Origin: Owenia fusiformis
Taxonomy: Eukaryota > Annelida > Polychaeta > Sabellida > Oweniidae
Reading direction: 5' to 3'
Assembly (NCBI GenBank): GCA_903813345.2
Contig: CAIIXF020000003.1
Span: forward strand, 7,151,815 to 7,215,814
DNA: 64,000 nucleotides
Part shown: positions 22,564 to 34,553 of the stretch, in pieces
How positions within the stretch are numbered: the stretch's first letter is position 1
How the letters are laid out: each line of letters starts with the position of its first letter
Notes under the pieces: model-generated
What the model saw: only the letters and a program-made list of their open reading frames with translations
Told to the model about the DNA's origin: nothing
The model's database searches: none
Program-made: the position numbers and the translations under genes

Positions 22564-25500
22564 CTTTTTTTTTTTTTTTTTTTTTTTTATATTTAAAATT
22601 TATTTTCATATACTTTTAAAATTTTACAATTACAATACAATGTTTCTTTTTTCAAGTTCTATTTTAAAATTATGTAACATATTATTATTTTGGTACAATT
22701 TCAACTTTTGCTTGTGGATTGTCCACTTAGCAACAATTATAACTTGGTTAATATACTCTTTATCTTTACCTAAAATACCTTTAAAGATGGTTTGTTCATT
22801 TAAAATTATTTCACAATTGTTTCTTATAAAGTCCCATATTGGGAGTACAAAATTGCATGTTATAAATCTGTGAGCTAAATCATCCTTATTTTCATTACAA
22901 AAATTACAATTTGGCGTTTCCTTTATTTTCATTTTAAAAAGTTTATCATTTGTTATCACAATATTGTGTAAAAATTTCCATTGAAAAACTATTAACTTAG
23001 TCTCTTTAGTGACATTATGTGCTAAGCACCAATGAAAGTATTTATCTACATCTGTATCATCCTTTAATAAACTGTTTGTTGGTTCTAAAAATAAATTCTG
23101 TATGTAACTAGAATAAACTTGTTTTGTTGTAAGGATTTTGACACTAGCTGTCTCTCTTTTGTGCAGAGCTCCTCTTAAAATGTTATATTCTAATGTGCAA
23201 TTAATAGCGGTTTTTGTATTGAGATCATTTAAAGACAAAAGATTATTTTCATCATCAAAAATATCTTGAAAGTATAATATATCTTTTTTAACCAAACGTT
23301 CTAAAAGGATACATTTGTTCTTGTACTGAAAATCCTTATTCAGCCATACACTTTGAGCTACTTTATCAATTACTTTATATGCTGAGTTATTAAAAGAAAT
23401 CCAAGATTTTAATACATCTTTGTAAAATTGTGGAACACTTTTGTGTATATACTTTTGAACATTGCTAAAAGTGTCACTTGCTTTTAAAAGTACATCATTT
23501 CCACATATTTTGTTAATATAATGTTTGGGTAAAATGCTCCATGAATTATCATGTGTTTCCAGTAAATTCAGTGCCCATTTACACAATAAACTGTTGATTT
23601 TACTTTTTAGATCAACCATTTTATAACCACCTTGTTCATATGAACCTATTAAAGTTGACCTTTTGACTTTATCTGGTTTACCATCCCAAATAAATTCATA
23701 CATTGATTTTTCTAATTCTGCTATAACTTCACATGGGGTACATTTCACTGATGCTAAATATAATATTTTTGACAGTGCTGATGTTTTTATGATTGTGATC
23801 TTTCCATGTATTGTTAATTTACGTTTTTTCCATTTTGTGAGTTGGTTTTTAAAATGATTAACTCTACTTTCCCATGACTTTAAATTTGCTTTTACAATAT
23901 CAGTACAAAAATAAACACCAAGAGCTTTTATTGGCTCTCTTGTCCATTGTATATCAGCTAACTTATAATTTCTGTTTTCTGGATTTTTTCCTATAAACAT
24001 GGCTTCAGTCTTTTGTTTATTTACTGCTAGGCCAGATAACTTTTCAAAATCTTTAAAAATATTCAAAACATTCTCAACTGATGAATCATTGCCAAGGAAC
24101 AAAGTTGTATCATCAGCTAATTGAGCTATTTTGATTTCCTTGTTACCAGGCAACAATATTCCATTAACATCCTTATCTTGCCTAATTCGACAAGCAAGTA
24201 TTTCAGCACATAAAATATACAAAAGTGAACAAATGCTACAGCCCTGCCTTATTGAGCGTTCAAGGCCAAAATACTCTGTTTTTGATCCATTAGTATTTAC
24301 AATACAACTTTGAATATTAGTATATAAAATTTTGATCCATTTTTTAAAGGATGGTCCGAAGTTACATTTCTCTAGTACTTGATGCATAAAATCCCAGTTT
24401 AAACTGTCGTACGCAGATAAAATGTCAACATAAACAATACTTGCATTCCTTAATTGCTTCTCATTTGCATAAAATATTACATCATCTATTTTTCTAATCA
24501 CTTCATCAATGTGTCTACCTTTGAGATATCCAACTTGATCTGAATGTACAATGAGATTTAAAACCTTTTTTAACCTAGTTGCTAAAGCATGTGCTATGAT
24601 TTTATAATCTACACAGAGTGGACTTAATGGTCTCCAATTTTTTTAAATAGAGAGGGTCACGATTCTTCTTTTGAATCAGAGATATCATGCCTCTTCTCTG
24701 AGAAATTGAAAGTTCACCTTCATTAAAGCTTTCCTCAACTGATTCTATGAAAAATAATTTGATATTATTCCAAAATTTACGATAAAACTCAGCAGGAAGT
24801 CCATCTCCACCTGGTGTGCGATTTAGTTTCATTTTTAGCATTGAGTTATGAAGTTCTTTTTCTGCCAGCATTCCTTCACAAATATCACTTTTGTTCTTGC
24901 TAAGTTTAGGAAATTCAGCTCCTTTTAAAAAGGTTTCCATATCAGTTTGTGTAGGCCTTTCTTTATAAAGGCCTTTAAAATGCTGAGACTGTTCATGTAA
25001 TATGTCCGCTAAATTGGTCAGTTTTTGATTTTGATTATTAATAAGTACTGAAATGTTTTTATTTGCTGCTTTGGCTTTTTCTAGCCCAATAAAATAAGAT
25101 GTTGATCGTTCTCCTTCCTCGACCCACTTTTGACGTGATCGTATTTGATAACCTCTAGCTTTTTGTAAAAACATGTTATTAAGTTGAGTTTGTAAGGAGT
25201 CTCTATTCTGAATAAGTGTAGGCGTTTCTGATCCAGAATTAATTAGCTTATCATATTTTATGATTAAATTTTCCATTTCAGACTGCTCTCGTCTTTGATC
25301 AGCTGCTTTTAGTCTGGAGTGATCCTTTGCGATAGTTTTAATTTCATTTTTTATCAGTTCCCATTTAAGCCTTTTAGAGCCAACATTGAACTTGGCATTA
25401 GTTTCAATATTTTGTGTCATATCATTAATCTTTTTCACAAAAATATCATCCTTTAACAGACTTACATTAAATTTCCAGTTTTCAAAATATTTTGCTGAAT

Positions 25501-26447
25501 TGTTACTATCTTGGAATTCAAACATCCCTTTTACAGATTTATGGTCAGTTAAAACACTTGGAATTATATTACAATCTACACAAAACTGCAGTAAATCTGC
25601 TGTACAAAATATATAATCTAACCTACATTGCACAAAAGGTTTATTTTGTTTCCAGGTAAACTGCTGCTCTTTATCATGCTTCATATGCCATAAATCTGAT
25701 AAATTAATGTTTTTTATTATTAAATTGATTGCATCAGATCCTTTTCTGTTATCATTCGTAGTTTTTACACCATATTTGTCTAACTTAGTGTTAACCAAAA
25801 TATTAAAATCACCACCACAAAAACAGTTATTAAAAATATTATTTGCTATGAAAAAGTTATTGACTTCTTTAAAAAAGCTTATTTTGTCTTTTGTATTGTT
25901 GGGCCCATAAATATTGCAGATGTTTAACAATTTTCCATTACACTGGCCTTGAATAAGTAACAGTCTTCCTTTATAGATGTCACTAGCTTGATTTAAAGTC
26001 AATATGTTTTGAATGTTAAAAGTACATGCTGGGTTAATTAAAATAGCTACTCCTCTACTGTCATTGGATCCATGATTAAAGTAGATCTCACCACCCCATT
26101 GATCTTTCCACTTCTGCTCACACTGTGGTGTTGAATGAGTCTCTTGCAGTAGACAGACACTGGCTTTTGATTTTTTAAGATAGTTAAATACTGCAAGGCA
26201 TTTTACAGGCTCACACAAGCCTCTAACATTTAGTGTGATAATACTGAAAGCATTAGTCATTTTATTTTTTATATAATTTTTATGGTTATTTTGAAATAAA
26301 ATAAAAATTAAAGGGAAAAAGAACAAAATTCTTAAATATATACACTATATACAAAATAACTGATTAGCTTTCAATATTTGCACTTCTAATTTATTTAATG
26401 GCGCATCGTTATTATCTTTAGTCTAGATTTGAAGCCAGTGATACCTC
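22564..26447 (-). mobile_element. LINE retrotransposon, Tx1/L1-like, 5'-truncated
   Basis: On the minus strand the element ends in a poly(A) tract (T run at 22564-22588), about 40 bases past the ORF2 stop. ORF2 encodes an AP endonuclease, a reverse transcriptase and a C-terminal zinc finger. CTAGCCTC occurs immediately before the T run (22556-22563) and again near 26449. This may be an 8-bp target-site duplication, placing the 5' end near 26447, but the match is short. No full ORF1 is present. Confidence 0.85.
22630..26260 (-). pseudogene. LINE ORF2 (endonuclease-reverse transcriptase), one frameshift
   Basis: From ATG at 26260 (MTNAFSIITLNVRGL) the frame encodes an AP-endonuclease domain with QETH, NIYGPNN, GGDFN and TDHKSV motifs. 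It then encodes the start of the reverse transcriptase (RTPGGDGLPAEFY). The frame is lost at a run of seven A (T run 24638-24644): removing one base would continue the expected LKNWRP block into the second frame, whose first ATG is at 24501. That frame carries SIRQGCSICSLL and the catalytic LADDTTLFL (about 24109-24120). It ends with a C-x2-C-x8-H-x4-C finger near 22870-22915 and a stop at 22630. Total length would be about 1209 residues, normal for this clade. A real mutation or a homopolymer sequencing error are both possible. Confidence 0.85.
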
Positions 26448-26624
26448 ACTAGCCTCAGGACATTCTTTGGATTTCTTTATATCTTCACGTGTTGGAGGTG
26501 TGGGTGGACTATGGCTAATCGCTCTACTGAAGAAGGATGTTATTTTGGAGTTGCCAGATGTTCGAGGTTGTGTTGGGGTATCTGGCGCATCAACAAAATC
26601 TGGCGATTTTGGAGTCTCACGCAT
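26418..26624 (-). CDS. Short proline/serine-rich ORF upstream of ORF2, possible ORF1 tail
   Basis: Sixty-eight codons (MRETPKSPDFVDAPDTPTQP...) end 157 bases before the ORF2 ATG. The frame is open for about 17 codons farther upstream, to a TGA near 26676. The Pro/Thr/Ser-rich, lysine-containing sequence would suit the C-terminal end of a LINE ORF1, but no finger or RRM motif is present. If the CTAGCCTC duplication is real, most of this ORF is host DNA and the match is accidental. Confidence 0.25.
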   Translation of the reverse strand: MRETPKSPDFVDAPDTPTQPRTSGNSKITSFFSRAISHSPPTPPTREDIKKSKECPEASEVSLASNLD

Positions 26625-26676
26625 AACATCTAATTTGTTGGTACTATATCTTTCTGCACTGTGATAAACTGTTCAT

Positions 26677-27490
26677 ACAGGCTAAACAACACCCTGGACA
26701 AAACTTTATTTTATCATAACTTATTGAACAGCCCTCAAAAATACTTAAATGTAAAAGTTAATTATCATGCCATAATAGAATCCAGAAAATATAAATTGAT
26801 TGCATTGAAAGAATTACAAAGACCATAGCTTTTAGACAGAGTCATCCATGATAGAGTTGCTTCCTGTCTCGGACCCCCCCCCCCCCTTATACCCCCCCCC
26901 CCTTATTTACTTCACCACATGTGGTAAGGTGTGTAGGGGAGGGGGTTATAAGGTATTGTTTAGCTTGCCTACACCCATAATAGAATTGTCACATAGTCAT
27001 GTTTTAATTTTAAAATATTGTTAATTTTTTATATACCCCCATTAAATAGAGTAAATATATGTGATATCATCGTTTCTCATATTTTTAAAGAATATGAGAA
27101 AGCTAACTTGGTTTTTCAAAGAAAATGATTCAATTCAGCAATTTTGATTTTCAAGATTTTCTATTGAAGATAAAACATTTCATCATTGTCTCATCTAATG
27201 TCGGAAAGCACGTTTGATTTCTCTAAGGGGAGTGGTTGTTTTAAGATGTTCTATTCCAAATTGAAGCCATTATCAACACACCCATAGGGCAATGATTACT
27301 TGGTAGTTAAATTGTTTTTTAAAACTATTTGCTTTTTGTGAAATCCCCTAGTGGGAAATTCATGTAATAAAAGGTGTGTTATTACTAAGTCTCCTTAAAA
27401 CTGAATAATTAACGCAGGGCAAGGTGGCCATAGATATGCAATGTACAGTCTAACCTCTGCTAATAAATTGACATTGAGGCCGTTAATTTC
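26677..27490. other. Intergenic, no gene recognised; poly-C tract
   Basis: Two C homopolymer tracts lie at about 26874-26903. No other supported feature. Confidence 0.5.
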
Positions 27491-27985
27491 TGAGAAAATC
27501 CTGTGATAGATTGTTTCAAGTATGGAATAAAGTGGAGAGGGTGAAATAAGCAAGGAATCCCCATGGTAGATTGTTTCAAGTAAGGAATAGAGTGGAGAGG
27601 GTGAAATAAGCAAGGAATCCCCATGGTAGATTGTTTCAAGTAAGGAATAGAGTGGAGAGGGTGAAATAAGCAAGAAATCCCCATGGTAGATTGTTCAAGT
27701 AAGGAATAGAGTGAAGAGGGTGAAATTAGCAAGGAATCCCCATGGTAGATTGCTTCAAGTAAGGAATAGAGTGAATAGGGTGAAATAAGCAAGGAATCCC
27801 CATGGTAGATTGTTTCAAGTAAGGAATAGAGTGAAGAGGGTGAAATAAGCAAGGAATCCCCATAGTAGATTGTTTCAAGTAAGGAATAGAGTGAAGAGAG
27901 TGAAATAAGCAAGGAATCCCCATAGTAGATTGTTTCAAGTAAGGAATAGAGTGAAGAGGGTGAAATAAGCAAGGAATAACATTAT
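27491..27985. repeat. 60-bp minisatellite, about 8 units
   Basis: The unit contains GTAGATTGTTTCAAGTAAGG, GAATAGAGTG, GAGGGTGAAATAAGCAAG and GAATCCCCATG. Because 60 is a multiple of three, the minus strand stays open for 170 codons (27460-27972) as a 20-residue repeat. There is no independent sign that it is translated. Confidence 0.9.
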
Positions 27986-28246
27986 TTGATATAAAGTTGA
28001 CACTCTAAATTGTACTTTTGAAGAAAATCGGAATGTTAATTGACATTCAAAAGAGAAAAGGTTGATGTGCAGTTTTCAGGACATGGATGAAGAAACATTA
28101 TTAAAGGCACGTTCACCCATAAGGGATTGTCCTTTTAATGAGGGTAATAGATGAGGTTTTAGACCCTCAAAGAAAAATGGGTGTCAATGTCTCATCCTGT
28201 GTTACATTTTGATAATATACATTTGATTATTCAAACAATAATGTTT

Positions 28247-28485
28247 ATCCCACTTTGAAAATGTGCTCTGTTGTCATCATCTTTAGCTGCCGGGTCGGAG
28301 TGTCGGTGCACATTGGCAGGTGGGAATACGAAGGCGCTACAAAAATCATGTCATCAAAATTCCAGGAAATCTGCTTACCTTTCAACTTGAAATTTCTACA
28401 GATGCAAGAGCAGACTAGACTCTGATTAGGTTTTGGGCATGCTGGGTAAATTACATGGTGGCGATTCTGCTCATCAAAGTGCGAT
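28247..28485 (+). mobile_element. Element F: short, degenerate hairpin-headed element
   Basis: ATCCCACTTTGA (28247-28258) is matched inverted by TCAAAGTGCGAT (28474-28485), 11 of 12 bases. Inside are a GGTCGGAGTGTCGGTG segment, where the relatives have CCGT runs, and one monomer-like stretch ending CTGATTAGGTTTTGGGCATG. That stretch is similar to the monomers of element A. Confidence 0.45.
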
Positions 28486-29238
28486 ATTTATTACTGTGTG
28501 TTTCTTGTTTGTATTACCTTTATTCATTTTTGAAGCTGTAGATCAAATCCAAACCTTATTGAACATGCTCATCAGCTAAAAGGGGAAAGTAAAGCTTTCA
28601 ATGACTAACTCGACTACAGACATCCATTGTATTTAACAGATATCTTTAAGAAACATGAAGGGACATTGACTTTATTAGTTGAGCTATCTCTCCAAAAATG
28701 TCAAAATATGATACATGTACTTGTAATCGGCACTATGGATGGTATAACATATAAAATTATTTTTTGGAATACCTCACTCTGATTTTTTCTTGATTCTTTT
28801 TCTAATGCTTTAAAGGGCCAGAAACCAAAGGAATTCTACAATGAAATTATCCCTCATCTAGAAATCTTGATATAGATACAAAAACCAAACCCAAATAAAT
28901 TATTTCCTAAATCTAAAATATATTAATCACACAATTACCATCTTCGTCATTATTTTTCACAAATGCAGCTAATAAAAAGCTGTCAGTGACAGTGACACTT
29001 TAAGTGAAGCGGAACCTCACGATTCAATGTCACATTTCCCAAGTAATGATGTCACATTTATTCATGTCACATTTTATATTGTAGATATGGCCAATCGTGG
29101 AGAATGCCCTTCAAGATGAAATTAATAATATCAAGCCATAGTCAATTCCAAATCAGCCATGATTTAAAAGAATGGGGACAATATTAACAATACTAATCTT
29201 TTTTGCAAATGGCTGATACATTTAAGTCATTCCACATT
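28486..29238. other. Intergenic, no gene recognised
   Basis: No supported feature. Confidence 0.5.
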
Positions 29239-29690
29239 AAGATTGCAGTTAAAAATCCCATTGAGGACCATTATAACGTTTCATGTCATAATATATTCAT
29301 GGGCACAGATCTAGCTCAGCGAAACAGTGCCTAGTGTTCATTGGAGTCTTGTCTAGCTTGCCGTTACAAAATAATGATACGGTGACCACACCGTTTTTGA
29401 GATAACTGAATCTGGAGAGAGCTACCACGGTAAAGCTACCTGTTTCAGAAAATTATTCTGCTCTACATAGTCTTGAAAATCACTCCGCCATCTCTAAAAA
29501 TTCTGTTTCTAACCAAACTTGTAAATTTTTCCTGATAGATTAGTACCTACCCTATCGAGAATAAACATTGATTCATTTATCAAACACTAGATGGCGCTGC
29601 GATGGGCCGGAAAAGGAGAGAAGGTATTTTTATACAGGAAACCAAATAACCAACGGTAACCGCTAGTATCCCTACTCCGAACTATATTCT
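29239..29690. repeat. 452-bp direct repeat, copy 1
   Basis: The repeat starts AAGATTGCAGTT and ends CCGAACTATATTCT. It is the same length as copy 2 at 30559-31010, with about seven substitutions and no indels by eye. Its first 48 bases recur inverted at 6826-6874. Confidence 0.9.
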
Positions 29691-30558
29691 AATAGTGACA
29701 CGGTTGAATGATTTTGTGCCAGAAAGTTTGTTTTTCTTAAACATTAGAGTGTTTCTAAACTTTTTGTGCAATTTAAGCCCGATCGCAGCAATAGAAAAGC
29801 TTTAATAGCTACTTTGTTAACCCCGGGGTCATTCATTTTAGGACCATGCAATTTTATACTTAACTGACCATTTTTGCAATAGAAATACTGCTACTCGCAA
29901 TGGCTCTACAAAAATTCACAATATTTAGCATGCCAAAACGTTTATTCGTAGTTCCATAATGTTTATTGCCAAAATCACTGAACCATGAAACAAAAAATGG
30001 TCAAATTTGGTCATTTTCGATCAAAAATCACCCCAAACTATCCATCATTTAGTGATTAATTTTCAGTAAATGAGCTTCTAAATTTGAAAATAATATCAGT
30101 TTTGCATAGAAATGTTCTTGTTTTAATTGCATGCATATTAGTAGCTGTTTTCCGCCATATTTAGTCATTCTATGGGGTTAAAAGTGTCAATTTTGTCATC
30201 TATTTTCAAGAAAAATTCAAACACAAAGGAAAAAGCTGTATTTCATGTTATGATAATGGCTAAAACCTTAAATTTCATAATAATTTCATGAAAGCCTGTC
30301 AACAACCTCTCAAAACCAGCACTAACAGCCCTCTTGCGCCATCCTGTAACAAAATACAGGCCAAAAATGGTCAAAACCTGTGATTTTTAGGTAAAACATG
30401 AAAAATGCTGAATCAGCGAAAATCTAAATGGCTAATTCTTCGGATTATTTGATATTTCTTAGAGATGCAAGGTACACATTGCAAAGAAAGTGAATTTTTT
30501 ACAAAAATAATGTGATTTCCCACCCTAGTACTGTCACCACCCTGTTGCTAATAGGGTC
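29691..30558. other. Interior between the 452-bp direct repeats
   Basis: 868 bp without an ORF of note. There are no tRNA-like primer site, gag/pol motifs or polypurine tract that I can recognise. If the pair is an LTR-type element it is a non-coding one. Confidence 0.5.
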
Positions 30559-31010
30559 AAGATTGCAGTTAAAAATCCCATTGAGGACCATTATAACGTT
30601 TCATGTCATAATATATTCATGGGCACAGATCTAGCTCAGCGAAACAGTGCCTAGTGTTCATTGGAGTCTTGTCTAGCTTGCCGTTACAAAATAATGATAC
30701 GGTGACCACACCGTTTTTGAGATAACTGAATCTGGAGAGAGCTACCACGGTAAAGCTACCTGTTTCAGAAAATTATTCTGCTCTACATAGTCTCGAAAAT
30801 CACTCCGCCATCTCCAAAAATTCTGTTTCTAACCAAACTTGTAATTATTTCCTGATAGATTAGTACCTACCCTATCGAGAATAAACATTGATTTATTTAT
30901 CAAACACTAGATGGCGCTGCGACGGGCCGGAAAAGGAGAGAAGGTATTTTTATACAGGAAACCAAATAACCAACGGTAACTGCTAGTATCCCTACTCCGA
31001 ACTATATTCT
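30559..31010. repeat. 452-bp direct repeat, copy 2
   Basis: Nearly identical to 29239-29690 at a constant offset of 1320. The ends do not carry TG...CA, and no matching short duplication flanks the pair. Confidence 0.9.
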
Positions 31011-31163
31011 TAGCGCAAAAAATGTGAGATGTGAAAGACACAAATGCTCATTAACAGTATTCTATGATTGATTTAATATGTTGGATACAACTGAGCATTA
31101 TCATTACCCATTTAAAATCATGATGATTATGAAGTTTTAGAGGTTTAAAAATAAAAGATAAAA

Positions 31164-31258
31164 CTACAACTTGTACCCAAACTACAACTTGTACCCAAAC
31201 TACAACTTGTTCCCAAACTACAACTTGTACCCGAACTACAACTTGTACCCAGTTTGAC
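31164..31258. repeat. Minisatellite, 18-bp unit
   Basis: Five tandem units of AAACTACAACTTGTACCC occur with single-base changes (TTCCC, CCGAAC). Confidence 0.9.
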
Positions 31259-31954
31259 ACTTATTGTCTAGATATTTAGAATTTTGGAACAAATGGTCAA
31301 GATATGTCACCTCCCTGTGTAGATTTCAAACTTTGAAAGAAGTTCCAAAATAGCATATGTGACATGTGTTGATGACTTTGATCTTGATCTTGATCTTTCA
31401 GGTTTTACTTCTTCTGAACATTCAAAGGTCAGCAATATTTCAATTAACTTCACTTCAGATGTGATTTTTTGGAAACTTGAACATATGTAGATGATGAATT
31501 CAATTAAGCTTTGTTAAAATGAAAACAATTATTGATATTTTGACACAGCCCCTAACCAAATAAAACTTACACCTGTCACTATTTTGACATAGCCCCTGTT
31601 CAAATGATATTTCCACTTAACGTCAATATCTCCCCGGGTACGGCAGTTCTGATAAACTAATTCGCGTTGAAACTAAAACAATGTTTTTCTAAGCATCTAA
31701 ATAGCTTGTTTACCTTAGTTTTCCCCAATCGAAGAATCTGTTGAGCAAGTGTGTTAAATTTCACACCCTTTCTTATGCATTTGACATTTACACTTTGCAA
31801 ACATATTCACATTTTCTTATATGTTTCACCCTATTTGCAAAAAAAACATTTACATAGTTATCGTCATTACATATAATTAGATTACATATTGCATGTACTT
31901 TTCATATATTTTCTCATATTGACATTACCACATAGCCATGTAGAATACTAGTAT
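31259..31954. other. Intergenic, no gene recognised
   Basis: No supported feature. Confidence 0.5.
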
Positions 31955-32445
31955 AAACATACTAGTATAATACACTCAAACTTACATTCACTCAAATCAC
32001 TTATCCTAGTATAACACACTCAAACTTATATTCACTCAAATCATTTATCCTAGCATAACACACTCAAACTTACATTCACTCAAATCATTTATCCTAGTAT
32101 AACACACTCAAACTTACATTCACTCAAATCATTTATCCTAGCATAACACACTCAAACTTACATTCACTCAAATCACTTATCCTAGTATTTCACACTCAAA
32201 CTTACATTCACTCAAATCACTTATCCTAGTATAACACAGTCAAACTTACATTCACTCAAATCATTTATCCTAGTATAACACAGTCAAACTTACATTCACT
32301 CAAATCACTTATCCTAGTATAACACAGTCAAACTTACATTCACTCAAATCATTTATCCTAGTATAACACAGTCAAACTTACATTCACTCAGATCACTTAT
32401 CCTAGTATAACACAGTCAAACTTACATTCAAATCACTTATCCATT
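31955..32445. repeat. Minisatellite, about 45-bp unit, 10-11 units
   Basis: The unit contains TTATCCTAGTATAACACA, CTCAAACTTACATTCACTC and AAATCA. Two variant classes (ACACTC and ACAGTC) are grouped, with the ACAGTC class in the right half. The last unit is shortened. Confidence 0.9.
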
Positions 32446-33747
32446 TCATCCACTGAATTACACTCGGCCTACAATGCCCAGGTTAGTTGTCTGGCTAAGT
32501 AAATAAACCATCAAACATGGGAAGTGCAAAATCCTGCTCTGTCATTAAGTTTATAAAACACCATGCATCAAGTTAAGGCTTTTTCCTCCTTTCTTGCTCA
32601 TTATATGTCTTTCTACATATAAAGGGTTATTTTTGTATCGGAGAAAGTGAATTTGATACAGTTGCGTAATATTAAACTGTTTTGACTGCGAGTATCATTC
32701 ATTCAATCTTACCATAATCTAGATAATTTAGGATTAAAATCTTCCTCAAGGTCAAAATATCTGGACAAAAATGCAGCCAAAGCCTCATTGTTCCATTGTA
32801 AAAGCAAAATTAGATGAAAGAAATGGAATAAGCAAGAAATAAAGTAAAAAGGCATGATTTCTAAGTTTAAAAAAAGGCGAGGAACATGAGATGCAAATTG
32901 TGAAATATGATTGGATGGCTGTTAAAGATTGATATAAACAACTTGTGCGTGAAGTATAATTTTCCCTTGTTTGAAATGCTTTGGCTAACATCATATAAAG
33001 TAAAAACATCCTAGGAATAGTTATTTTATTTTGGGGGGTTGTATCTAAAAAATTCACTAAAAACAAGTTGATAGTACATTTGCATTGATTATTCATTCAT
33101 TATTTTTCATTTTATCACTGAATGGTTAAAAATGAATAATAATTTCAAATAAGTCAGGGTAAAAGGTAAAAATAAGAGAAGTGGTAATCTAACACTCTTT
33201 GAGTTTCAAAACAATAGAGGTAATTGCCTACTACTTTGTAGCTCTCAGATATACAGGTAGATAATGGTATCAATTTAATGGACTTTTCCTCTTGCTGACA
33301 TTTGGCAAATACTAATGTCGCTGTTGTTAATATTCTCTCTTTCCTGCCTATTCCATGGTTTTGCTCGAAAATGTGATAAAACTGACTCATTTTTCTGGGT
33401 TACAATTTGAAATTTTGACTATGATGCATTTTTTTGCTTTATTTTTCACTGACGTAGTTTATTCGTTTTTAAATTGTCGTAACGTTTTCTGGTTGGTTAA
33501 AGACAATACCCTCCTTTTGACCTTAGGAACGCTCGATTTGTCACTTTAGAAATAGCAATTATTGTAATGTGTGGCGATTCGGGCACTTTTAAGTGTTCAT
33601 AAATATATTGACATTTTGGACTTGTTTGTGTTTCATTTAACCCTTTCCTGTCGTGAATATAAGAGAAAAAAGCTGATATTTACCACTGTGTGTCTTGTTC
33701 AAAATTAGTTTTTTGCTTTTTTCTATTTGTTAAAATATGTTCACGTA
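32446..33747. other. Intergenic, no gene recognised
   Basis: Short ORFs without domain signatures. AGCAAGAAATAAAGTAAAAA near 32829 resembles part of the 60-bp minisatellite unit and a segment near 37888. Confidence 0.45.
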
Positions 33748-33986
33748 AAAGAAAATTATCTGTTCAATACAAGAAAAGATATTTCACTTTTTATGATGTA
33801 ATAACATGGGATCTATGGGGAATCTACCCATCCTAGAAATCACATTTTGAAAGAAAACTTAAATTACAAACAATTTTAAAATCGTAATTTTAGATGTAAT
33901 TTTGTTAGTAGCTATCAAGTAATAAGTTCCTTTTGTAATTTTTTATCTTTCATGATAAAAACCGAGATTATTTGTACTCACACCTA
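33748..33986. mobile_element. MITE family G, partial copy
   Basis: It shares AAGAAAATTATCTG, ACAAGAAAAGATATTTCACT, an ATGGGGAATCTACCC-like segment and the eroded right terminus GTACTCACACCT with the copy at 5886-6312. The left end is missing. Confidence 0.7.
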
Positions 33987-34553
33987 AGTCTGTTAAATAG
34001 CTCAATTGTCAAAATAATTTTTTTGTATTAACACAAGCAGCCAACCATGTTGCATGAGTACGGATGAATGGTTTAGATTAGTGATTCTCTTGTGTATTAG
34101 TTCATTTGTTCTTGCTTACACAGCCATGTTAGTTTTTCAAGATTCAATTTACTCTTTTATGATTTTAACTCGATCAGACACACTTGGGAAATCACTGTTA
34201 CATCATACTCATTACGGTTACATGACTGTACGGTTTAATGTATAATTATGTAAAATCTGAGAAAAAATTGTTATTGTTTAAAATGGAAAATCAGATTTTT
34301 GAAAAACAATTAATTATAATTACTATAATTATTTTGAATATGTTCATATGTCATGGTTGGTTTAGGTAGATTTTACTTCAAATCCAGTTTCTTCATTCAA
34401 TCAGCTGTTGTTCCTTTCCTGTTAAGCCACAATCAATTTTCTTGTTTTCTATAAAAAATGGATCGCAAAAATCAATCGAGTTGGTTCTCAACTTGATATG
34501 ATTACTTGCCATTTTCTCATATGTTTACGCTAATTGGTTCTGGTTTTATTATT
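33987..34553. other. Intergenic, no gene recognised
   Basis: No supported feature. Confidence 0.5.

Noticed and set aside
27460-27972. 170-codon ORF on the minus strand as a repeat protein
   Set aside because: It is entirely the 60-bp minisatellite, whose period is a multiple of three. A second frame (27726-27938) is open as well.
29239-31010. Classical LTR retrotransposon
   Set aside because: The repeats lack TG...CA ends, no primer-binding site or coding sequence lies between them, and no flanking duplication is seen.
31955-32445. CRISPR array
   Set aside because: The units are contiguous 45-bp tandem copies without unique spacers, in a eukaryotic context. The same holds for 58976-59728.
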